A stretch of 64,000 nucleotides of DNA from CALINF01 sp039980455 (GTDB taxonomy: Bacteria > Pseudomonadota > Gammaproteobacteria > Pseudomonadales > Halieaceae): positions 310,001-374,000 of the forward strand of contig JBDXCG010000004.1 of assembly GCA_039980455.1 (NCBI GenBank). The letters run 5' to 3'. Below, one piece after another: positions 17,881-26,259 of this stretch. The position numbers were made by a program, and so were the translations under genes. Position 1 is the stretch's first letter. Every line of letters starts with the position of its first letter. Below the pieces are notes generated by a model, which saw only the letters and a list, made by a program, of their open reading frames with translations, made no database searches and had not been told where the DNA came from.

Positions 17881-17936
17881 AATTACTCTCCTGTGTACTT
17901 TGTTGCTGTGTGCGCTGCAGGCTCGCTCGGGCTAAA

Positions 17937-19826
17937 TCACGCGACTACTTCGGCGAGATCACCCTTCTTCTCCAGCCAGGATTTGCGATCGCTGGCGCGC
18001 TTCTTTGCCAACAACATATCAAGCATCTCATTGGTGCCATCACCGGAGCCCAGATCAAGACGGACAAGCCGTCGTGTATCAGGATCCATCGTGGTCTCAC
18101 GAAGCTGCAGTGGGTTCATTTCACCCAAGCCTTTGAATCGCTGTACGTTAACCTTGCCACGCTTTTTCTCCGCTTCGATGCGGTCGAGAATGCCCTGTTT
18201 TTCCGCTTCATCCAATGCGTAGAACACTTCCTTGCCGATGTCGATTCTGTACAGAGGTGGCATGGCTACGTAGACGTGCCCCGCCAATACCAGTGAACGA
18301 AAATGCCGTACAAACAGCGCACAAATCAGCGTCGCAATGTGTAGTCCATCGGAATCAGCGTCGGCGAGAATACAGATCTTGTGATAGCGCAAGCCAGACA
18401 AATCATCACTGGCTGGGTCGATGCCGAGGGCAACCGATATATTGTGCACTTCCTGCGACGCAAGAATTTCCTGTGAGTCCACTTCCCAGGTGTTCAGAAT
18501 TTTACCGCGCAACGGCAGTATCGCCTGAAACTCGCGGTTGCGGGCCTGCTTGGCTGAGCCCCCCGCCGAGTCGCCCTCCACCAAAAACAGCTCGCCCCGC
18601 TCCGGGTCTTCACCCGAGCAATCCGCCAGCTTGCCCGGCAACGCAGGGCCGCTAGTAACCCTCTTACGCACCACTTTTTTGGCGGAGCGCAGCCGGCTCT
18701 GGGCGTTATTGATAAACATCTCGGCCAATTTTTCGGCCTCCCCCGTATGCTGGTTCAGCCAGAGGCTAAACGCATCCTTGGCAACACCGGAGACGAATGC
18801 CGCGGCCTGACGTGAAGACAAGCGCTCCTTGGTCTGGCCCGAGAACTGGGGATCTTCCAGCTTTGACGACAATACATAGCAGCAGCGATCCCAGATATCG
18901 TCAGGCGTGAGTTTCACACCCCGAGGTAGAAGGGAACGCAATTCACAGAAATCCCGGATTGCATCCAATAAGCCAGTTCGCAGTCCGTTCACGTGAGTTC
19001 CACCCTGTGCGGTGGGGATCAAATTCACGTAGGACTCGGCGATCACCTCACCCTGCTCTGGCAGCCATTGAACGGCCCAATCTACAGCTTCGGTGGAGCC
19101 GCCCAGGCTGCCAACAAAGGGTTCCTCTGGAATACAGGGATAATCTATCGTAGCGTCAGCCAGGTAATCAGTGAGCCCATCCTCGTAATACCACTCGTCA
19201 GTTTCGCCCTTTTTCTCGTCCTTGAAGGTAACTTTCAGCCCGGGACATAGCACGGCTTTGGCACGCAGTACGTGGCGTAAGCGGCTGACGGAGAAGTTGA
19301 TTGAGTCAAAATATTGGCTATCGGGGGAAAAGCGCACGCTCGTACCGGAGTTCCGCTTGCCGCAAGTGTCGATAATCTCCAGTTCCGAGGCTTTTTCACC
19401 GCCGGCAAAACGCATACGATACACATTGCCGCCTCGGCGAATCGTAATCTCGAGATCGCTCGACAATGCATTAACCACCGATACGCCAACGCCGTGCAGC
19501 CCGCCGCTGAACTGGTAGTTTTTGGAAGAGAACTTCCCGCCAGCATGTAGCGTGGTCAGAATGACCTCCACCCCGGGTAGTCCTTGCTCCGGGTGGATAT
19601 CGACGGGCATGCCACGACCATCATCGCTGACGCTCACAGAGCCATCTTTAAACAGTATGACGTCCACCTGACTGGCGTGGCCCGCCAGCGCTTCGTCGAC
19701 ACTGTTATCGATGACTTCCTGTGCGAGGTGATTTGGACGGGTTGTATCGGTGTACATACCCGGTCGCTTGCGGACCGGCTCAAGGCCGGTGAGGACTTCT
19801 ATATCTTCTGCTGTGTACTGACTCAT
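17937..19826 (-). CDS. parE: DNA topoisomerase IV subunit B
   Basis: 629 residues (E. coli 630). It supplies the ATPase and TOPRIM parts of topoisomerase IV, which unlinks daughter chromosomes. GHKL motifs are EVIDNSVDEALAG, DDGRGMPVD and GGLHGVGVSVVNAL. The TOPRIM motifs are EGDSAGGSAKQARNR and the Mg-binding DADSDG. PLRGKILN and the C-terminal RFKGLGEMN are also typical. ParE, rather than GyrB, is indicated by the opening YTAEDIEVLTGLEPVRKRPGMY and the short length without the GyrB insert. It lies downstream of cpdA and the DUF1249 gene on the same strand, as in enterobacteria and pseudomonads. Confidence 0.97.
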   Translation of the reverse strand: MSQYTAEDIEVLTGLEPVRKRPGMYTDTTRPNHLAQEVIDNSVDEALAGHASQVDVILFKDGSVSVSDDGRGMPVDIHPEQGLPGVEVILTTLHAGGKFSSKNYQFSGGLHGVGVSVVNALSSDLEITIRRGGNVYRMRFAGGEKASELEIIDTCGKRNSGTSVRFSPDSQYFDSINFSVSRLRHVLRAKAVLCPGLKVTFKDEKKGETDEWYYEDGLTDYLADATIDYPCIPEEPFVGSLGGSTEAVDWAVQWLPEQGEVIAESYVNLIPTAQGGTHVNGLRTGLLDAIRDFCELRSLLPRGVKLTPDDIWDRCCYVLSSKLEDPQFSGQTKERLSSRQAAAFVSGVAKDAFSLWLNQHTGEAEKLAEMFINNAQSRLRSAKKVVRKRVTSGPALPGKLADCSGEDPERGELFLVEGDSAGGSAKQARNREFQAILPLRGKILNTWEVDSQEILASQEVHNISVALGIDPASDDLSGLRYHKICILADADSDGLHIATLICALFVRHFRSLVLAGHVYVAMPPLYRIDIGKEVFYALDEAEKQGILDRIEAEKKRGKVNVQRFKGLGEMNPLQLRETTMDPDTRRLVRLDLGSGDGTNEMLDMLLAKKRASDRKSWLEKKGDLAEVVA

Positions 19827-19898
19827 TCGAGCTTACTGTCTACTCAGGTGAAGGACTTGTCGCATTGTACACAAGCCGAACCGGAATACTCTTCCTTG

Positions 19899-20738
19899 TT
19901 ACGAATATCCGCCTGATTCAAGGTCAACCATAAACTCTCTGCTGGTGACTCTGGACACACCCGTGCGAATGTCACCCTCTGGTGTCAGTTCCAGCCAGCG
20001 ATAGCCCGGCCCTTTGTCATCGACCCTGAAATCTTCGAGTTCAGGCGCAAACTGTACGCAAGTTGAGGGAGTGGCCATGAGTTTCACACCATTGCGCTCA
20101 ATGTCCACCTGCTGGTGCACGTGTCCCCAGAGTATCCCCTTAACCCGGGGATGCTGATCGGTTAACTTGAATAGCGCATCGGCATCAGACACCTGCTGTT
20201 TATCCAACCAGTCAGACCCCACTGGTACCGGCTGGTGATGGAGGCAGATAAGCACATGTGCGTCTTTTCCTGCGGCGTGCTCCAGGGCCTGTTCAAGCAG
20301 TCTGATCTGCGCATCGCCCAGTTGTCCACCCACCTCACCCGGTATCTGGGAATCAAGCATCACGATATGCCAGCGTCCAATCGTGATCTCGCTATAAAGC
20401 CGACTTTCTGCTGGAAATGATCGCTCCATAGCCGATCTATCATCGTGATTTCCCGGAAGCCAACAATGCGGCACGCGAAAGTCATCCAGATAACCCAGTA
20501 ATCGCTTGTATGCGCCCTCGGCCCCATGGTCAGACAGGTCGCCTGTCGCCAGAATGAGGTCCAGCGCAGCCCGTTCCTCCCTTACGATTTGCAAGACAGC
20601 ACTCAGCGAGTCGTCTGTATCCATCTCCAGCAGCGTACCGCCGCGGCTCTGGCTAAGATGACAGTCAGTTACTTGTACCAATGAAACCGTGTCGCTTTGG
20701 GGGCGAACAGACAGAGTGGAAGAAGGTTGATTGGACAT
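19899..20738 (-). CDS. cpdA: 3',5'-cyclic-AMP phosphodiesterase (CpdA type)
   Basis: 279 residues, a calcineurin-like metallophosphoesterase. All dinuclear-metal motifs are present: VTDCHLSQ (Asp, His), ATGDLSDHG, LPGNHDD, CLHHQPV and WGHVHQQVD. CpdA hydrolyses cAMP and tunes CRP signalling. Context supports this rather than a generic esterase: in enterobacteria the order is nudF-yqiB-cpdA-yqiA-parE opposite tolC. Here yqiA, normally between cpdA and parE, is absent; only about 70 bases separate the genes. Confidence 0.93.
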   Translation of the reverse strand: MSNQPSSTLSVRPQSDTVSLVQVTDCHLSQSRGGTLLEMDTDDSLSAVLQIVREERAALDLILATGDLSDHGAEGAYKRLLGYLDDFRVPHCWLPGNHDDRSAMERSFPAESRLYSEITIGRWHIVMLDSQIPGEVGGQLGDAQIRLLEQALEHAAGKDAHVLICLHHQPVPVGSDWLDKQQVSDADALFKLTDQHPRVKGILWGHVHQQVDIERNGVKLMATPSTCVQFAPELEDFRVDDKGPGYRWLELTPEGDIRTGVSRVTSREFMVDLESGGYS

Positions 20739-20756
20739 TGTTATTCGCTGCTGTGC

Positions 20757-21200
20757 TCAGGTATTCGGCGCCAGGGTGACCTGCGCGCGCCCATTGGCAA
20801 GACAATGCTCCAACCATTCACATAGGAACTGGTTTTGCTGGGTTTTCTCGTCCTGTTGATACATCCGCTCATTGGGATACTGATAGCGGCCCTGAACACG
20901 GCGATGCGACTGAAAAACGCCTACTTCAAGCATTGCTGCATCGTGATAGGCACGCACTTCAATATTCAGGTTACCCAGCCATTCAACGCTCGCGTGAGTC
21001 TGTGTCAGCCGAAAAATAGTTGTATAACGACAGCGCTCCACCACTTGTATCGTGATCCGGGCGTTGCCGGCACAAAATTCACGGGAATTAGCCGTTTCGT
21101 AGTCGGGGAACAAGGCCAGCAGGCGCGCATAATTGGCCTCGCAAGTGGCATGTAATGCCGCGAGGTCAAGCTTGAATGCTTTCTTACCGGTGCTCTGCAA
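20757..21200 (-). CDS. DUF1249 family protein (YqiB-like)
   Basis: 147 residues of the DUF1249 family. The signature includes CEANYARLLALFPD near the start and the C-terminal pattern YQYPNERMYQQDEKTQQNQFLCEWLEHCL. The start is a TTG at 21200, 8 bases after a strong AGGAG. The gene sits 18 bases upstream of cpdA and divergent from tolC, the position of yqiB in E. coli. The function is unknown. The ADP-ribose pyrophosphatase gene nudF, which usually lies between it and the tolC promoter, is missing. Confidence 0.9.
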   Translation of the reverse strand: MQSTGKKAFKLDLAALHATCEANYARLLALFPDYETANSREFCAGNARITIQVVERCRYTTIFRLTQTHASVEWLGNLNIEVRAYHDAAMLEVGVFQSHRRVQGRYQYPNERMYQQDEKTQQNQFLCEWLEHCLANGRAQVTLAPNT

Positions 21201-21231
21201 GCGGTTTACTCCTGTCGGAGGCTATTTGCGA

Positions 21232-21330
21232 CGAGTGCCCCGTAGCACTCGACGAATGCCGGAACTCGGCATGGTTTCTACGAAGTGTAGCACTTAAAAT
21301 GGCACAAATTACGGGCAAATTGCACCATTT
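21232..21330. promoter_or_regulatory. Inverted-repeat-rich divergent control region of tolC and the DUF1249–cpdA operon
   Basis: Three inverted repeats lie in ~100 bases. CGAGTGC/GCACTCG at 21232-21251 has a 6-base loop. ATGCCG/CGGCAT at 21256-21272 has a 5-base loop. A longer imperfect one has 14-base arms, 11 of 14 complementary: 21297-21310 against 21317-21330, centre ACGGGC. The last lies about 85 bases before the tolC ATG and could be an operator. A possible tolC promoter (TTGCAC, 17 bases, TGTTAT, from 21320) overlaps its right arm. Assignment is by inspection only. Confidence 0.4.
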
Positions 21331-21413
21331 ACTCCACGCGAATGTTATGCGTACACGCCTTCAGGCTGCTAAACTGCGCAACGTTCCACGCCTACATTAC
21401 AGGGGAAGACAGA

Positions 21414-22829
21414 ATGAACTACTCGCGCGTCGCCATTGTGGCGATGTCTCTACTTTTGGGTTCTCAGTCGCTACAGGCAGATTCTCTGCGCGATATCTAT
21501 GAGCTCGCGCTGGAAAATGATGCCCAGCTGAAAGCAGAGCAGGCCCAATACCTGGCCAATCTCGAAAATGAGAACCTAAGCCGGTCGGCCTTGCTACCGC
21601 AAGTGAACGCAAACTACGACTACACCGACAGCGATGAAGACCGCGAAGGGGAAAGCTTCGATGTAGGCGATGGAATTATCACCCCCATCAATACCTTCAC
21701 CAATACCGATGTTACGCGCGACGGCTACCAGGTATCTCTGACGCAGGCTCTGTTCAATCTGCCCGCTTGGTTCAGCTTTCAGTCGGGCAAGGAACTGACC
21801 AGACAGGCGGAAGCCACCTTTGCAGCCAATCAGCAGAACCTGATAGTACGTACTGTCGAGGCGTACCTGCTGGTGTTACGCGCGCAGGACAACCTCGAGG
21901 CTTCCAAGGCGCAAGAGCGCGCTTTTGAACGTCAGCTGGAACAAACCCAGCAGCGCTTTGAAGTTGGCCTGATCGCCATTACCGACGTATACGAAGCTCA
22001 GTCGGCATATGACTTGTCTCGGGTTAATCGCATCGTCGATGAGAACAACGTCTCAGTCGCGCTGGAGCAGCTCTCCGTATTAACAGGCCGCAGTCACAGC
22101 AGCCTGAATTTGCTGGTAGAAGACTTCGAGATCAACCCGCCTGACCCGATCGACAGGGCAGCTTGGGTGGAGTTTGCACTGGCAAACAACTTCAACCTGG
22201 CGGCATCCCGGTTTGCCGAGGAAGCGGCCCGGCAGACTGCCAAAGCAAACAAGCTTGAGCACGCGCCGACCGTCTCCGGTCAGTACTCCTACTCTGATTT
22301 CACTGTTGACGGTGATTTAACCCGCAAACCGGAAACAGAGTTCGATACGTCTCCGAACAACGATACCGAGCTGAATACCTGGACGATCAGAGTGGATGTA
22401 CCGCTCTACAGCGGCGGCGCTATCAGTGCCAATCGTCGCAAAGCAGCACAGGAGTTCAACGCGGCTCGTGAGAATCGAATCAATCTGTCGCGCAACACAG
22501 TGACAAACACGCGCTCGCTGCACATGACCGCACTCAGCGACGTATCTCGCGTAGCGGCTCGCAAGCAGAGTATCGTGTCTTCACAGAGCTCTCTCGACGC
22601 CACACAGGCCGGGTACGAAGTGGGAACGCGGAATGTCGTAGACGTGTTGAACTCGCAGAATATATTGAACGCCGCTCAACGCGACTATGCCAACAGCCGC
22701 TACGATTACATTCTGACCGTGATGCGCTTGAAGGAGCAGGCGGGCCTGCTTAGCCCTCAGGATGTGTACAACCTGGATTCTTACCTGATACCACCACCTG
22801 CTGTGTCAGCGTCGGCTACCAGCAAGTAA
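21414..22829 (+). CDS. tolC: TolC family outer-membrane efflux channel
   Basis: About 471 residues from the ATG at 21414, preceded by AGGGGAAG; the upstream in-frame ATG at 21342 has no ribosome-binding site or signal sequence. The signal peptide ends SQSLQADS. Two OEP repeats give the alpha-barrel: helices near DLSRVNRIVDENNVSVALEQL and the C-terminal GYEVGTRNVVDVLNSQ. The latter is the classic TolC motif before the periplasmic aperture. It forms the trimeric exit duct for RND and ABC exporters and type I secretion. Being monocistronic and next to cpdA/parE marks it as the housekeeping TolC. Confidence 0.95.
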   Translation: MNYSRVAIVAMSLLLGSQSLQADSLRDIYELALENDAQLKAEQAQYLANLENENLSRSALLPQVNANYDYTDSDEDREGESFDVGDGIITPINTFTNTDVTRDGYQVSLTQALFNLPAWFSFQSGKELTRQAEATFAANQQNLIVRTVEAYLLVLRAQDNLEASKAQERAFERQLEQTQQRFEVGLIAITDVYEAQSAYDLSRVNRIVDENNVSVALEQLSVLTGRSHSSLNLLVEDFEINPPDPIDRAAWVEFALANNFNLAASRFAEEAARQTAKANKLEHAPTVSGQYSYSDFTVDGDLTRKPETEFDTSPNNDTELNTWTIRVDVPLYSGGAISANRRKAAQEFNAARENRINLSRNTVTNTRSLHMTALSDVSRVAARKQSIVSSQSSLDATQAGYEVGTRNVVDVLNSQNILNAAQRDYANSRYDYILTVMRLKEQAGLLSPQDVYNLDSYLIPPPAVSASATSK

Positions 22830-22850
22830 CAACTTCCAAACTCTACGCCT

Positions 22851-22888
22851 AAGAGCTGCTTACCGCGATACCGCGCTGAGCAGCTCTT
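22851..22888. terminator. Possible bidirectional terminator between tolC and waaA
   Basis: AAGAGCTGCT at 22851-22860 and AGCAGCTCTT at 22879-22888 form a perfect 10-bp stem around an 18-base loop. It lies between two convergent genes and overlaps the last codons of waaA. There is no long T-run on either side, so the terminator role is inferred from strength and position. Confidence 0.4.
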
Positions 22889-24167
22889 CTATCATCCCCA
22901 ACAACTGCTCTCGCGCACCCCGATTCTCCTGCAACACCTGCTGGCATGCTACAGACATCTGTTGCAGCCGATGCTGGTCTTGCAGTAACCCCGATAGTTC
23001 CTGCGACAGACAGCGTGAATCAGAAAGCTGGATCATCGCTCCAGCCTTAACCATTCGCTCACTGACATCGGCAAAGTTGAACATATGAGGGCCGGCTATC
23101 GCTGGCACACCCCAGACGGCGGCTTCCAGGACATTGTGGCCGCCGTGAGGAACCAGGCTGCCGCCTATCACTGCCACGTCGGCCGTGCTGAGTAATAGCA
23201 ATAACTCACCCATGGTATCGCCCAGCAGGATATCGGTACGCGCATCTATTACCCCCGCCTGTGTGCGCCGCTGTATTGTCCAGCGCGCATCTCTGCACTG
23301 CTTGAAAACGGCGTCAAAGCGCTCTGGGTGACGTGGCACTATCACCAGTAAGCAGTTGGGCAAATGCTCCCGAAGCTCTGCAAACGCCTCGAGAATTTGG
23401 CTTTCTTCTCCGGGGTGGGTGCTTGCAGCGACCACAACAGGGCGGGTATCCGCCGCAAGCTGTTGCCTTAGTGTGCGGGAGGACGCCCTAAGCACTTCAT
23501 CAATGTGTATGTCGTATTTAATGCTTCCCGTGACTCGAAGACGGCTTGAAAGCAGACCCAGTTTATGAAATCTATCGCCATCGGCTTGTGTCTGACACGC
23601 TACGCAGTCCAGCTGGCCAAGCGTGTCCGCCGTCAATGACTCAACTCTGGCGTAGCCACGCGCTGAGCGCTCAGACAGCCTAGCGTTGGCCAGCAAGATC
23701 TTCGCGCCTTGCAGCACAACGTGGTGAATCATGTTGGGCCAGAGTTCAGTTTCCAGAATAATCAGAAGTTTGGGCCGAACGTGGCGCACAAATCGCGCAC
23801 AGGAGCCTGGCAGATCCCAAGGCGCATAAACATGAAAAACCCGCCTCCCAAATAGGGATAGCACTCGCTCTGAGCCCGTCGGCGTAGTCGTTGTGACCAC
23901 CACTTGATACTGCGGGTAATCGCTCAATAAGTGTTCTATCACTGGCGCCGCAGCCAACACCTCGCCAACCGAAACGGCATGCACCCACAAACAATCTTTA
24001 GCCGGATCAAGCTCTGTCGTATTAATCAGGCCAAAACGTTCACGTAGCCGTTTGCGATATTCCGGCGCAAGGCGAGACCGCCACAGCATACGCAATATCA
24101 GAATCGGTACTAACAAATAAAATAGTGCGCTATACGCGTGGCGAATCATGCGGCTCCGTCGGGGCAT
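22860..24167 (-). CDS. waaA: 3-deoxy-D-manno-octulosonic acid (Kdo) transferase
   Basis: About 435 residues from the ATG at 24167 (AGGAG 5 bases upstream). WaaA adds Kdo to lipid IVA at the inner membrane. An N-terminal membrane anchor (AYSALFYLLVPILILRML) precedes the GT30 domain. Recognisable motifs are WVHAVSVGEVLAA, TTTTPTGSERV, ETELWPN, NARLSERSARGY and the C-terminal GGSLVPHGGHNVLEAA. Whether it adds one or two Kdo units cannot be told from sequence. It is divergent from the FAD oxidoreductase gene. Confidence 0.95.
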   Translation of the reverse strand: MPRRSRMIRHAYSALFYLLVPILILRMLWRSRLAPEYRKRLRERFGLINTTELDPAKDCLWVHAVSVGEVLAAAPVIEHLLSDYPQYQVVVTTTTPTGSERVLSLFGRRVFHVYAPWDLPGSCARFVRHVRPKLLIILETELWPNMIHHVVLQGAKILLANARLSERSARGYARVESLTADTLGQLDCVACQTQADGDRFHKLGLLSSRLRVTGSIKYDIHIDEVLRASSRTLRQQLAADTRPVVVAASTHPGEESQILEAFAELREHLPNCLLVIVPRHPERFDAVFKQCRDARWTIQRRTQAGVIDARTDILLGDTMGELLLLLSTADVAVIGGSLVPHGGHNVLEAAVWGVPAIAGPHMFNFADVSERMVKAGAMIQLSDSRCLSQELSGLLQDQHRLQQMSVACQQVLQENRGAREQLLGMIEELLSAVSR

Positions 24168-24243
24168 CTGAACTCCTCTCAGGATAACGCCCGATGCCAT
24201 CCCTCACCAGCAGTGCCAACCATTCGTGGCGGGTAAATCACGC

Positions 24244-24249
24244 TATACT
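24244..24249 (+). promoter_or_regulatory. -10 box (TATACT) of the FAD oxidoreductase–aldo/keto reductase pair
   Basis: TATACT lies 25 bases before the ATG at 24275, inside the gap between divergent waaA and the oxidoreductase. No good -35 match is found at 16-18 bases. The short leader that would result has no clear Shine-Dalgarno. Confidence 0.35.
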
Positions 24250-24274
24250 CGGCGTTTTATTTTGTGGCGCTTGT

Positions 24275-25471
24275 ATGGGCGAGCAACCGATAGACATCGA
24301 CATCGTGATCCTGGGCGGCGGAATAGCCGGCCTGTGGTCACTGAATCAACTACGCAATCAGGGTTATAGCGCCGTTCTTCTCGAATCTGAGGCTTTAGGC
24401 AGCCAACAAACAATCGCGTCACAAGGCATGATTCACGGCGGATTAAAGTACGCACTTAGTGGTGCCTGGGGCGGTGGCTCCGACGCAATCTCGGGCATGC
24501 CTGATGCGTGGCGCGAATGCCTGCGCGGCAGTGGCAAAGTTGATCTGCGCGGCGCACGTATACTGAGCGAAGACTTCTATATGTGGTCTGATGGAGACCT
24601 ACAATCGCGGCTGGGTTCTTTTTTTGCCAGTAAGCTGCTGCGTGGGCGAATCGAAAAACTTCAGAGGTCACACTTCCCTGCACCCTTACGAAATTCCGGC
24701 TTTAGCGGTCAGGTATATCGTTTGCTCGATATGGTCATGGACATGCCCTCCGTCATCGAGACATTGGCCGACCGTCAACGAGATGCCATTTTTAGTGTCG
24801 ACTGGTCACAGTCGTCACTATTACAGGTGGGTGGTAATGCGCGAGTTCAATTACCTGGCTGCGAACTTAGGCCTCAGCGGCTGCTGCTGACAGCCGGCAT
24901 AGGTAACGAAACGCTGATTCGCCAGCTCGGGGGTCAATCACCCCAAATGCAAAGACGACCGTTGCAGCAAATCATTGTAAAACATGATTATCCTGAACCT
25001 TTCTATGCCCACTGTATCGGTAGCAACCCATCACCACGCCTGACAATCTCTAGCCATAAAACGCTAAACGGCGACCCTGTTTGGTATCTGGGTGGCGACC
25101 TTGCTACCGAGCATACTGCGTATTCGCCAGAAAAACTGATTGCACTGGCCCAACTAGAGCTTCGCCAGCTGCTGCCCTGGATTGACTTTGGCGCTAGTGA
25201 GTGGAGCACAATTACATTGGATCGGGCTGAACCAAAGCAGAGCGCACTGCTACGACCCGACCGGGCTTTCGTTGGTAAGGTAGATTCAGTGGATAATGCT
25301 TTCGCCTGCTGGCCTACCAAGCTAAGCCTCAGTCCGGACCTTGCCAATGAGATCGATCGTTCGCTGGCAAAAGACAACATCACCCCTCGCTTCCAGCCTG
25401 ATATGACAGTGCTGCAGCACTTGCCTCGCCCCGGCATCGCTCCTACCTGCTGGGACACGTGCTTCCAATGA
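24275..25471 (+). CDS. FAD-dependent oxidoreductase (DAO family), substrate unknown
   Basis: About 398 residues if started at the ATG at 24275, just before the dinucleotide-binding motif DIVILGGGIAGLWSL. A longer reading from 24194 adds residues without the look of this family. The fold is that of D-amino-acid oxidase/glycerol-3-phosphate dehydrogenase: FAD fingerprint, then SQGMIHGGLKYAL, and a C-terminal substrate region. The next gene, an aldo/keto reductase, overlaps by 4 bases (ATGA), so the two proteins are made together. Both sit between waaA and hldE, suggesting sugar or lipid chemistry in the envelope, but no substrate can be named. Confidence 0.8.
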   Translation: MGEQPIDIDIVILGGGIAGLWSLNQLRNQGYSAVLLESEALGSQQTIASQGMIHGGLKYALSGAWGGGSDAISGMPDAWRECLRGSGKVDLRGARILSEDFYMWSDGDLQSRLGSFFASKLLRGRIEKLQRSHFPAPLRNSGFSGQVYRLLDMVMDMPSVIETLADRQRDAIFSVDWSQSSLLQVGGNARVQLPGCELRPQRLLLTAGIGNETLIRQLGGQSPQMQRRPLQQIIVKHDYPEPFYAHCIGSNPSPRLTISSHKTLNGDPVWYLGGDLATEHTAYSPEKLIALAQLELRQLLPWIDFGASEWSTITLDRAEPKQSALLRPDRAFVGKVDSVDNAFACWPTKLSLSPDLANEIDRSLAKDNITPRFQPDMTVLQHLPRPGIAPTCWDTCFQ

Positions 25472-26256
25472 GTTGGATGAGACCCCTCGGGGGCACAGGC
25501 ACTGATGTTAGCGCCATTGGTTTGGGGACGGTCAAGCTGGGGCGAAACAGTGGCGTCAAATATCCTCAGGGATTTGAGCTACCCAACGACCATCAGGCCA
25601 GGCAGTTACTCGATCAGACAAAGGATCTCGGTATTAATTTGTTGGACACAGCGCCCGCTTACGGCAGTTCCGAAGAGCGACTGGGTGGCTTGCTCAGGGG
25701 AGATCGCAATGACTGGGTGATTGTTAGCAAGGTTGGCGAGGAGTTCAGCGAGGGTCGATCACGTTATGAATTCAGTCCTGAGCACACGCGCTTCTCAGTT
25801 GAACGTAGTCTGGGGCGCTTGCGCTGTGAACACATAGACGTTGTGCTGATACATTCCAATGGCGACGACATGGAAATACTGCAGCACTACGGCACACTTG
25901 ATGCGCTGGCCGAGCTAAAACAACGCGGGCTCATCGGTAGTTACGGTATGTCTGTAAAGACACTGTCGGGTGGCCTGGAAGCTGCCAAATGCTGCGATGT
26001 GCTCATGGTGACATACAACCCAACTCAGCAGGAACAAGAGCCCGTGCTGCAAGCCTGTCACAAACACACAACGGGAGTGTTGATTAAAAAAGCGCTCTCC
26101 AGCGGTCACTTGAATCCGGCTGTACCAGATCCGGTGCAAGCCAGCATGAACCTGTCACTTGGCAATGACGCAACCAGCGCAGTGGTGGTGGGCACGCTAT
26201 CTGAGTCGCACTTACGCAGCAACGTTGCCGCTGCGCGCAAAGCATTGGAGTATTGA
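25468..26256 (+). CDS. Aldo/keto reductase
   Basis: About 262 residues from the ATG at 25468, which overlaps the preceding stop as ATGA; the GTG at 25459 is less likely. It is a TIM-barrel NADPH-dependent reductase with the catalytic tetrad: Asp and Tyr in NLLDTAPAYGSSEERLG, Lys in VIVSKVG, His in VVLIHSNG. It is short for the family (usually ~280-330), and the C-terminal loops are reduced. It is coupled to the FAD enzyme upstream and convergent with hldE. The substrate is unknown. Confidence 0.88.
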   Translation: MSWMRPLGGTGTDVSAIGLGTVKLGRNSGVKYPQGFELPNDHQARQLLDQTKDLGINLLDTAPAYGSSEERLGGLLRGDRNDWVIVSKVGEEFSEGRSRYEFSPEHTRFSVERSLGRLRCEHIDVVLIHSNGDDMEILQHYGTLDALAELKQRGLIGSYGMSVKTLSGGLEAAKCCDVLMVTYNPTQQEQEPVLQACHKHTTGVLIKKALSSGHLNPAVPDPVQASMNLSLGNDATSAVVVGTLSESHLRSNVAAARKALEY

Positions 26257-26259
26257 GTA

